DNA from: Bacteroidales bacterium UBA4333
GTDB taxonomy: Bacteria; Bacteroidota; Bacteroidia; Bacteroidales; Paludibacteraceae
NCBI GenBank assembly: GCA_002394335.1
Contig: DGTP01000016.1
Span: 1 to 64,000 of the forward strand
DNA length: 64,000 nucleotides
Direction: 5' to 3'
Both the position numbers and the translations under genes were made by a program. Every line of letters begins with the position of its first letter. Positions within the stretch are counted from its first letter, which is position 1. Shown here one piece after another: positions 58,101 to 64,000 of the stretch. The notes beneath the pieces were generated by a model. The model made no database searches. It saw nothing but the letters and a program-made list of their open reading frames with translations, and was not told where the DNA came from.

Positions 58101-58336
58101 GCCTCTCGCTCCTCGTTACTCAGATCCTTGAACATCGCCTCCACATCGCCTTTCATGTTTGGAATCTCGCCAAACTCATCCGTCAGTATCGCCAAGCCTT
58201 GACTTGTCTGCGAGTCGTCCGGCAGATATTTGGTCAGATCTGAATTGACTTTGATATAGGGAATAGCAAAGACGCTTACGATAGCAAGCAACAGAGTGAT
58301 GTAGAATAATATGTAATGGGTGCGTTTACGCGTCAT
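55106..58336 (-). CDS. MMPL/RND-family exporter with large repetitive periplasmic loop
   Basis: 1076 residues from ATG 58336. A frame starting 39 bases earlier would run through the promoter. Twelve membrane segments in two RND halves, the first with SILQMVLSLDYSIVLINRYRQ and a cluster near 200-320, the second with AILMGATIDYGILFANYY near the C-terminus. The second periplasmic loop is very long (about 365-900) and holds at least three related helical repeats of ~50 residues, each with a M-S/T-P-x-E core (MSFPEMVRFIEEE, MTPIEYVHVLTDD, MTPEELINYLCDT). RND proteins of this type export lipids or hydrophobic compounds using the proton gradient. The cargo is unknown. Confidence 0.85.
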   Translation of the reverse strand: MTRKRTHYILFYITLLLAIVSVFAIPYIKVNSDLTKYLPDDSQTSQGLAILTDEFGEIPNMKGDVEAMFKDLSNEEREAFADSLRAISEVETVRMQVSQDSVYTLYDMNVPKSVDQKKLGQTIAQRLGHDAVVETSQDGATPPLSVIVIAAVLILIILLVMAQSWVESFIILANAGMAILLNMGTNALLPSVSITTNYIGSILQMVLSLDYSIVLINRYRQEQRDETDKRDAVLAANKAIRRAFPSIMSSAATTILGLLMLCFMRLKIGMDMGIVLAKGVICSLICTFTALPSMMMLLRQSINHSVKKTPVIPTDRLGRFATSHKIPMAIFAVVLFGVSFYLSGKTNIFFCTNGESRIEEVFPQSNPVVVIYDREDDNHVPFVAEKLQDIDGVKRIVSYSTLLQKPYSSAGMVDYIQGMLNDFRELMPDTVPTEMLTPQLMKTLYYMESGQDQKLKMSFPEMVRFIEEECLNDSLTARFIDKEMRQQLSLLHSIQNQEDITPIEEQEPIERIVTSAKPKKKYKTAKEVSRPQPKTDTVSGEVSLPEYISLCDFLPKLHEAAPSATTAEMSKLSNRQMLNRQMSKQELSEFIGSSMAQTKMVFKFAKGKHQTMTPIEYVHVLTDDLFRRKLLRAMVSDEQVEALTIRAQLMDLCNEDAALSAQEMKSLLNDFGISMNRESIYAIAFPQDLAENKTESETIEIESGESPILEADSTAQRPNNAIIQQPTKQPHKTAIKVKVGKRSRSAANRQEKIMNRVLALLEGKEQFDAQEMAGQFRYLGKAVPEEQVELLYIYYGSRHDSTYHEQQMTPEELINYLCDTLVNDQRLALFSTAGQRDSIRQIKPLIQDQIGRLRSEKHGLLVLMTDLPHESERTYQSLDSICEIADKGLAKPHYMIGESPMYREMKTGFGKEISLISWLTIIAIFLIVAISFKSIIVPLILVITVMTAVFVNVIFAGLMRGEMLYLAYLIVQAILMGATIDYGILFANYYKEKRRTMEPYDAVKEAYKGSIRTITTSGLIMIVAPGVMAILVDDITISAIVGSLSIGAAMAVLMILIVLPGVLVAFDKLVVHQKKS

Positions 58337-58352
58337 AGCACAAAAACTCGCA

Positions 58353-58360
58353 CAAAGGTA
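58353..58360 (-). promoter_or_regulatory. Bacteroidetes -7 promoter box (TACCTTTG) of the exporter gene
   Basis: Minus-strand TACCTTTG, 17 bases upstream of ATG 58336. It rules out the longer start. Confidence 0.7.
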
Positions 58361-58476
58361 CACTTTTTTTTGCACATACGCAAGCGCGGAAGGACTTTTT
58401 TTACCAATTGGAGTGTTTTTTGCACCTATATTCGCTAAAAAATGATTTTCTGTTTTGTTTTTTGGAATAGTTTTAC

Positions 58477-58484
58477 TACCTTTG
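58477..58484 (+). promoter_or_regulatory. Bacteroidetes promoter (TTTG-N19-TACCTTTG), near-leaderless gene
   Basis: TACCTTTG with a TTTG at 58454-58457, a perfect 19-base spacing. The ATG is only seven bases after the box, so the mRNA would have almost no leader. Confidence 0.75.
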
Positions 58485-58491
58485 CAGTCCG

Positions 58492-59250
58492 ATGACTGTT
58501 TTGTACGAAGATAATCATATTATCGCTGTTTCAAAGACCTGCAATGAGATTGTGCAGGGGGACAAGACCGGTGATACACCGCTCTCCGAGATGGTGAAGG
58601 CGTATATCAAAGAGAAATACCACAAACCGGGGGAAGTCTTCCTCGGCGTGCCCCATCGTTTGGATCGCCCTACAAGTGGTGTGGTGCTCTTTGCCCGTAC
58701 CTCCAAGGCTCTCACCCGTCTCAACGAGATGTTCAAAGAAAAATCCGTCAGGGACGATTCTTCAACGCAGCGGTCTTGCGGAGAGACAACTTTACAGCGT
58801 ACCGGTCTTAGAAAAACATATTGGGCAATTGTCCAAGGTGTGCCTAAGCAGCCGGAGGCTCGGTTGGTGAATTATCTTGTCCGCAACGAGCAGCAGAATA
58901 AGTCTTATATAGTTAATCCGGCAGTGCAACATTCCCGTAGCAATAATGCTTCTCCAAAGCTTGCTGTCCTCACATATAAGACTCTCGCCAAAGGTGAACA
59001 CTACACGCTTTTGGAGGTTAATCTTGAGACCGGTCGGCACCACCAGATACGATGCCAGCTTTCGGCAATCGGTTGTCCCATAAAAGGCGACCTCAAGTAT
59101 GGTGCGCGGCGCTCTAATCCCGATGGCGGTATTTGTCTGCATGCTCGTCGGATAGAGTTGGTTCATCCCGTGAGCAAAGAATATATTACTATCACAGCGC
59201 CGGTTCCTGATGACGGTCTATGGCGTGCTTTAACCAAAGAAATACAATGA
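58492..59250 (+). CDS. RluA-family pseudouridine synthase
   Basis: 252 residues. Catalytic Asp58 in PHRLDRPTSGVVLFA, the YWAIVQG strand (110-116), ETGRHHQIRCQLSAIG and KYGARR. It isomerises uridine in rRNA or tRNA; the site cannot be told. Compared with relatives, about 20 extra residues (about 87-106, RDDSSTQRSCGETTLQRTGL) sit between KEKSV and RKTYWAIV. The stop overlaps the pectate lyase start (ATGA). Confidence 0.92.
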   Translation: MTVLYEDNHIIAVSKTCNEIVQGDKTGDTPLSEMVKAYIKEKYHKPGEVFLGVPHRLDRPTSGVVLFARTSKALTRLNEMFKEKSVRDDSSTQRSCGETTLQRTGLRKTYWAIVQGVPKQPEARLVNYLVRNEQQNKSYIVNPAVQHSRSNNASPKLAVLTYKTLAKGEHYTLLEVNLETGRHHQIRCQLSAIGCPIKGDLKYGARRSNPDGGICLHARRIELVHPVSKEYITITAPVPDDGLWRALTKEIQ

Positions 59251-60932
59251 AAAAGATTCTAAGTTTTGTACTCTGTACTTTGTCCCTTTGTTCCATGTCG
59301 GCAGCTATGTTGCAGGATACCATTGTCGCTTTCCCGGGAGCGGAGGGGTTTGGCAAGTACACTTCTGGCGGTCGTGGCGGTAAGGTTGTTTATGTCACTA
59401 CTTTGGCAGATGACAAAGACGGTCTTATAGAAGGCTCGCTCCGATGGGCTGTCAAACAGTATCCTGATGAACCTTTGACGGTTTGTTTTGCTGTCTCTGG
59501 AGAGATAAAACTGGTAGATCGCTTGTATTTTAATCGTCGTGAGAATTTCACACTGGCAGGGCAGACCGCTCCGGGCGCAGGAGTGGTGATTACCCATCAT
59601 AAGGTGGAGTTCGGTGGTTCTAAGAATTTCATTGTGCGTAACCTCCGTTTCCGTATAGGACGTACGGATGCTGACGGCAATTTTATTAAAGCCAATGCTG
59701 TGGGGGCTGAGAATTGTGAAAACTACATTTTCGACCACTGTGATTTCGGTTGGTCAACAGAGGAAAATATGAACTCTAATGATAGCCATTTTATCACCAT
59801 CCAGTATTGCATTGTTCATGAGGGGCTATATAACTCAGGTCACCCCAAGGGAGCTCGTGGCTATGGTTGCCAATGGGGAGGTTCGCCGGCTACCTATCAT
59901 CATAATCTCTTGATTCATAACAATGCCCGCTCTTGCCGTTTCAATGGCGCGCAGAGTAATGATTGGGTGGTGTATATGGATTATATCAACAATGTGCAAT
60001 ATAACTACGAAGGAGGTTCTACCGGCTGCTATGGCGGTGAGAATACAGCTAAGTTGGCAGAGGGGGAGTATAACGGGCTGAACTCCGTTCATGAGTGCAA
60101 TTTCGTCAATAACTATTACAAAGTAGGTCCTAACACCACCAAATCACAGAAGGATTTTGTATCGGTAGAGACGGCTCGTTCGGGTGCAACCTCCTGGGGA
60201 CCGAGCCACTGGTATCTCTCCGGTAATATCTTTGATGGTGTGCCTGCTGCTACAGAAGACAACTGGTCGGCGGTTCACGGCAAGTCGCCCTATTCAAATA
60301 CGGACACACTTCGTGTGGATACGCTCATCCGTCCTGCCACTCCCTGGTGGCGCTGGACGGCGGATAGCATCTATGGGCGTTATGATTTTGAGAAGTACGC
60401 TTATGCAGCCGGTGGCTTTCAGACAGCCGAAGAAGCGTATCGGAGCGTAGTGGATACAGTGGGGTGTTTCCCGCGTGATCATGTAGAGAAACGTCTGATT
60501 TCCGACCTGTGCGGAGGCTCCCATACATGCGTCGGCTCCAAGAGCAAGAAGAAAGGCATTATCGATGCTGAAACCGATGCTGAGGGTTTCTATGCCTATA
60601 CTGATACATATGATTATCAGCTTGCTACCTACGACTCTGATTTGGACGGAATGCCGGACGAATGGGAACTTGCTAATGGTTGTGACCCCGCGCAGGCGGA
60701 TAACAATCTCCGTCATTCATCGGGTTATACGATGCTGGAACTCTATCTTGACTATGCTATTACCCACAAACAACCTGTTGATGACGGTTATCAGGATCCG
60801 GAAAATATTCCTGCCGTTATCGACGTGCAACCTGCAGCCACCAAGATTCTCCATAATGGTGAAATCTTGATTCGCCGTGGGGATAAGATATATACCTTAA
60901 CGGGAAAACAAGTTAATTCTTGCTCTCTTTAA
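59247..60932 (+). CDS. Secreted pectate lyase-like polysaccharide lyase (PL1 type) with sorting-type tail
   Basis: 561 residues from ATG 59247, giving the signal peptide MKKILSFVLCTLSLCSMSAA. A right-handed beta-helix (about 27-340) begins IVAFPGAEGFGKYTSGGRGG, then GSLRWAVKQ, FTLAGQTAPGAGVVI, the FDHCDFGWSTEENMNSNDS block and HHNLLIHNNARSCRFNGAQ, matching bacterial PL1 lyases that split pectate. A calcium-binding-like DSDLDGMPDEWEL module follows (about 460-475). It ends with the shared tail (KILHNGEILIRRGDKIYTLTGKQV), extended by five residues where it overlaps the convergent peptidase gene. With GH53 it suggests pectin use. Confidence 0.87.
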   Translation: MKKILSFVLCTLSLCSMSAAMLQDTIVAFPGAEGFGKYTSGGRGGKVVYVTTLADDKDGLIEGSLRWAVKQYPDEPLTVCFAVSGEIKLVDRLYFNRRENFTLAGQTAPGAGVVITHHKVEFGGSKNFIVRNLRFRIGRTDADGNFIKANAVGAENCENYIFDHCDFGWSTEENMNSNDSHFITIQYCIVHEGLYNSGHPKGARGYGCQWGGSPATYHHNLLIHNNARSCRFNGAQSNDWVVYMDYINNVQYNYEGGSTGCYGGENTAKLAEGEYNGLNSVHECNFVNNYYKVGPNTTKSQKDFVSVETARSGATSWGPSHWYLSGNIFDGVPAATEDNWSAVHGKSPYSNTDTLRVDTLIRPATPWWRWTADSIYGRYDFEKYAYAAGGFQTAEEAYRSVVDTVGCFPRDHVEKRLISDLCGGSHTCVGSKSKKKGIIDAETDAEGFYAYTDTYDYQLATYDSDLDGMPDEWELANGCDPAQADNNLRHSSGYTMLELYLDYAITHKQPVDDGYQDPENIPAVIDVQPAATKILHNGEILIRRGDKIYTLTGKQVNSCSL

Positions 60933-63114
60933 GCCAGCGGTCAAGCCAGCTGCGGAACTCGCGTTGCCAGAGGATGCCGTTCTGCGGATGAAGCACCCAG
61001 TGGTTCTCGTCGGGGAAGATCAGCAGTTTGGCTGGCACACCGCGCATCTTTGCCGCATCGAACGCTGCCATAGCTTGGTTAGCTAAGATGCGGTAATCTT
61101 TTTCTCCGTGGATACAGAGGATTGGTGTGTCCCATTTGTCCACAAAGCGGTGCGGACTGTTGGCAAAAGTGTGTTGCGCTACAGCGTTGTCTTTCTCCCA
61201 ATAAGCGCCTCCCATGTCCCAGTTGGCAAACCATTTCTCCTCGGTTTCGAGGTATTGCATTTCCATATTGAATATACCGTCGTGGGCGATAAAGGCTTTG
61301 AATCGTCCTTCGTGGTGTCCTGCCAGCCAATAGACGCTGAATCCTCCGAACGATGCTCCTACACAGCCTAAATGAGCGGTGTCCACATAAGGTTCGGTGC
61401 AGAACTCGTCAATGGCACTCAGATAATCGCGCATACATTGACCTCCGTAGTCGCCGGAGATCTGTTCGTTCCACTCCTTGCCAAACCCCGGCAGACCACG
61501 ACGGTTAGGTGCCACGATGATATAATCGCCGGCAGACATCATCATAAAATTCCAGCGATAGGACCAGAACTGGCTGACAGGAGACTGCGGACCGCCTTCG
61601 CAATAGAGTATAGTGGGGTATTTCTTCTTCGGATCGAAATGCGGAGGATAGATAATCCATGTCAGCATTTGCTTGCCGTCGGTGGTCTTCTGCCAGCGCG
61701 GCTCTACGGTAGAGAGAGTGATCTGTGAGAAAATATTGCTGTTCTCATCGGTAAGTCGTTCCAGAGGCTGGCACTCTGCCACCGATGCCAAAGACTCCGC
61801 AATATCGAGGCGGTAGATATCATTCGGCTCGCACATCGAGTGCTTGAGGAGGTAGGCATAGTGGTCGGATATATCGCCTAACGAGAGGTCGAATTGCCCG
61901 TCCGTGAGTTTGCTTATCTCGCCTGTGAGGGAGACGGCGTATAGTTGGATAGTCCCCTTGATAACGGCTGTAAAGAGCAGGGTGGAGTCGTTATACCAGC
62001 CGTATTCATCTACATTGGAGTCCAGTACTTCGCTCAGCCAGCGCTGCTCACCGGTCTTGGTGTTGAGGATCATGAGCCGGTTCTCATCGCTTTCATAACC
62101 GTCATGCTCCATCGAGAGCCATGCAATCCATTCGCCTGAAGGTGAATAAGCGGGATTGGTATCGTAGCCCTTGTTGGACTCGGTGATATTACGCTCGTCA
62201 GAAAGCACCGGGCTGTCTTCTTTCGACTTCTGATTTTCAACTTTAATAAGGTATATATCGCTGTTGGTGGATACGGCATAATCTATGCCGGTCTTTTTGC
62301 GGCAGGTATAGGCTATCTCTCCGTTATTGGGATTCCATGCCAGCTGCTCAATACCTCCGAAGGGTTTCATGGGACTTTCGTATGCCGTGTTCGCCAGAAT
62401 ATTGACACCCGTTCCAAGTTTGACGGACTTGATACGCTCGCTTCTGCCACGTTTGAGTTCTACGGTATAAACAAAAGGCTGGGGAGCCGTCTCTGTCCAT
62501 TCGTCCCAATGCTTATACATGAGGTCTTCGTGTGCATGACCCGTAGCCAGCGGCAGGTCGGGATATCGGTCTGCTGTAGAGGGTACGGTCTTGACTTGGT
62601 GAACGAGCACCACCCGGTCACGCATCGGCGAGAAGAGGAATCCGTCGATTTCGTGTTGCGCCTCGGCAGAAGGCACGCTGTATTTGACCTCAATATCATC
62701 GCCGTCTTGACGGAGAAAGAGTTTTCCGTCGCGCAAGTAGGCAAGGACTCCGCTGTCACCGAACCATGCGGGATCCGAACCCACAAATTCGTCAATCACT
62801 TGCAGTCCTTTTTCTTCGCCTTCAGAATCCGACTCGCAGATACGAATCCAAGTTGTGGAGCGGTTTTCTGCTACACTGTAATAACTGACGGTATAAGCCA
62901 CCAAACCGGTCTCTATATCGGTCTTCACAGCACCGATACGCCCCATTGCCCAGAGGGCTTCCGGCGTTATTCTGCCGCCTTTGATCTGGATCTGCGGCTT
63001 CTCTATGGGGGATTTTTTGGCACTCTTACCGGCGGAAAGGGTACCGTCGCTTGAGCAACTGGCACCGGCTATAGCTAAGGATGCTATCATACACATAGTG
63101 ATTATTTTCTTCAT
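60913..63114 (-). CDS. S9 prolyl-oligopeptidase-family peptidase (putative lipoprotein)
   Basis: 733 residues from ATG 63114. A longer frame crosses the promoter. The signal ends in AGASC (Cys20), a weak lipobox (Gly at -3). Beta-propeller-like repeats follow (about 40-480, FGDSGVLAYLRDGKLFLRQ and YDTNPAYSPSGEWIAWLS). The C-terminal alpha/beta-hydrolase has the Ser in CVGASFGGFSVYW, an Asp region after ILCIHGEKDYR and the His in DENHWV. It is a DPP-like or acylaminoacyl-type exopeptidase of the envelope that releases di- or tripeptides. Confidence 0.92.
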   Translation of the reverse strand: MKKIITMCMIASLAIAGASCSSDGTLSAGKSAKKSPIEKPQIQIKGGRITPEALWAMGRIGAVKTDIETGLVAYTVSYYSVAENRSTTWIRICESDSEGEEKGLQVIDEFVGSDPAWFGDSGVLAYLRDGKLFLRQDGDDIEVKYSVPSAEAQHEIDGFLFSPMRDRVVLVHQVKTVPSTADRYPDLPLATGHAHEDLMYKHWDEWTETAPQPFVYTVELKRGRSERIKSVKLGTGVNILANTAYESPMKPFGGIEQLAWNPNNGEIAYTCRKKTGIDYAVSTNSDIYLIKVENQKSKEDSPVLSDERNITESNKGYDTNPAYSPSGEWIAWLSMEHDGYESDENRLMILNTKTGEQRWLSEVLDSNVDEYGWYNDSTLLFTAVIKGTIQLYAVSLTGEISKLTDGQFDLSLGDISDHYAYLLKHSMCEPNDIYRLDIAESLASVAECQPLERLTDENSNIFSQITLSTVEPRWQKTTDGKQMLTWIIYPPHFDPKKKYPTILYCEGGPQSPVSQFWSYRWNFMMMSAGDYIIVAPNRRGLPGFGKEWNEQISGDYGGQCMRDYLSAIDEFCTEPYVDTAHLGCVGASFGGFSVYWLAGHHEGRFKAFIAHDGIFNMEMQYLETEEKWFANWDMGGAYWEKDNAVAQHTFANSPHRFVDKWDTPILCIHGEKDYRILANQAMAAFDAAKMRGVPAKLLIFPDENHWVLHPQNGILWQREFRSWLDRWLKESKN

Positions 63115-63144
63115 ATGGATAAAAGGATTACAAAATTTTGGCTG

Positions 63145-63152
63145 CAAAGATA
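63145..63152 (-). promoter_or_regulatory. Bacteroidetes -7 promoter box (TATCTTTG) of the S9 peptidase gene
   Basis: Minus-strand TATCTTTG, 31 bases upstream of ATG 63114. Confidence 0.7.
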
Positions 63153-63205
63153 CGCTTTTTTTTGCATATATGCAAATTTTATTTGTGTAATTCAATTTTT
63201 TTTTG

Positions 63206-63213
63206 TACCTTTG
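63206..63213 (+). promoter_or_regulatory. Bacteroidetes promoter (TTTG-N20-TACCTTTG) of ddh
   Basis: TACCTTTG with TTTG at 63182-63185, 29 bases before the ATG at 63242. Confidence 0.75.
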
Positions 63214-63241
63214 CGCCGTCAATTGTCAAAAATTATAAAAA

Positions 63242-64000
63242 ATGAAAGTAGCAGTATTAGGCTATGGCAACATAGGTCGCGCTGCAGAGCAGGCGATCTT
63301 GTCCGCTCCTGATATGGAGTTAGCCGGTATTTTTCACCATGATGAGGTGAACGGGAAAATGGTGCAAGACCGGATGGTAGATCAAGTAGATGTCGTGCTG
63401 CTGTGTACCCCCACTCGTGAGGTACCGCAGTTTGCAGAGCTGTTTGCTCGGTATGGCATTCCCACGGTGGATAGTTTTGATATTCATGGACGTATCTATG
63501 ACCTCCGTGAACAGCTGTCGGGCGTTTGTGAAGCGCACCGCTCGCTTAGTATTATTTCCGCCGGTTGGGATCCCGGTACGGATTCTGTGGTGCGAGCACT
63601 GTTGATGGCGATGGCGCCGAAAGGGTTGAGTTATACCGATTTCGGTCCTGGTAGGTCGATGGGGCACACTGTAGCCGCTAAGGCGGTAAAGGGGGTCAAG
63701 AATGCTCTGTCGATGACTATTCCGCTCGGTACCGGCATACATCGCCGGATGGTATATGTCGAATTGGAAGAGGGGGCTGATTTCAAGACCGTCGAGGCTG
63801 CACTCCTTGCGGATGACTATTTTGCACACGATGAGACCCACGTGATTCCTGTAGAGAGTGTGGATGCACTCAACAGCACTGCTCACGGCGTCCACCTGAC
63901 CCGCTCCGGAGTGTCTGGTTCGACACACAACCAACGGTTTGAATTCAATATGGAAATCGATAATCCAGCCCTTACAGGACAGGTCATGGTGAGCTGCGCG
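63242..64000 (+). CDS. ddh: meso-Diaminopimelate D-dehydrogenase (3' end outside the window)
   Basis: 253 residues are present and the frame is open at the right edge. NADP-binding GYGNIGRAAE (8-17), STSG-equivalent region CTPTREVP, the SAGWDPGTDS motif, DFGPGRSMGHTVAAKAVKGV and TIPLGTGIHRRMVYVEL are those of Ddh. It reductively aminates tetrahydrodipicolinate to meso-DAP in one step for lysine and peptidoglycan, a route found in some Bacteroidetes. Family length is about 300-330 residues, so about 50-70 are missing. Confidence 0.95.
   Translation, partial: MKVAVLGYGNIGRAAEQAILSAPDMELAGIFHHDEVNGKMVQDRMVDQVDVVLLCTPTREVPQFAELFARYGIPTVDSFDIHGRIYDLREQLSGVCEAHRSLSIISAGWDPGTDSVVRALLMAMAPKGLSYTDFGPGRSMGHTVAAKAVKGVKNALSMTIPLGTGIHRRMVYVELEEGADFKTVEAALLADDYFAHDETHVIPVESVDALNSTAHGVHLTRSGVSGSTHNQRFEFNMEIDNPALTGQVMVSCA

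Overview
The window reads as chromosomal DNA of a Bacteroidales bacterium, probably an uncultured gut or rumen lineage. The evidence is a recurrent TAnnTTTG promoter element (the Bacteroidetes -7 box) ahead of about ten genes, TonB-dependent receptors with carboxypeptidase-regulatory domains, a complete Bat aerotolerance operon, Bacteroidetes-only families (DUF4252, OMP_b-brl, Listeria-Bacteroides repeats) and plant-polysaccharide enzymes. The genus cannot be fixed from the sequence. No rRNA, tRNA, CRISPR array, phage or transposase was seen.

Left part (1-27300): the end of an unknown gene and a terminator are followed by a minus-strand ECF sigma / membrane anti-sigma / DUF4252 / outer-membrane receptor operon (275-4223). 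Next comes a surface-protein island. A minus-strand operon (4625-9563) encodes an STN-barrel-OmpA protein, a small Ig-like exported protein, a second barrel homologous to the first, and a secreted endonuclease I. It diverges from a plus-strand run of giant exported proteins: two tandem Ig/PKD-type adhesins with homologous C-terminal halves, a 1742-residue InlB-like repeat protein, a 48-residue peptide and a DUF4874/DUF4832 protein. A GH53 galactanase and a 94-residue secreted protein lie on the minus strand. Six exported proteins in the window end in the same short tail (pattern K-h-h-x-N/D-G-x-h-x-I ... Y-x-x-x-G-x-x-h), a likely variant of the type IX secretion sorting domain. Two orphan copies of this tail lie between genes, which suggests cassette turnover. 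A run of nine C's sits at the start of the 1742-residue gene and puts an upstream ATG one base out of frame, as expected of a phase-variable switch or a homopolymer error.

Middle (27646-41656): a tightly packed plus-strand run holds GDP-fucose synthesis (gmd, fcl), two lipoproteins, a nitroreductase, pdxA, alaS, gtrA, guanine deaminase, a lipoate-ligase-like protein, an aminotransferase and a lipoprotein zinc peptidase. Several junctions are filled by short tandem microrepeats that carry the stop or start codon.

Right (41628-64000): a minus-strand run holds groL, groS and the Bat operon (MoxR ATPase, DUF58, a BatD-like membrane protein, BatA, BatB, BatC, a half-length BatD, BatD, BatE). After it come a TonB receptor with a His-rich loop, an RND/MMPL exporter with a large repetitive loop, an RluA-type pseudouridine synthase, a secreted pectate lyase, an S9 peptidase and the 5' part of diaminopimelate dehydrogenase. 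Four of the five convergent gene pairs overlap at their stop codons.
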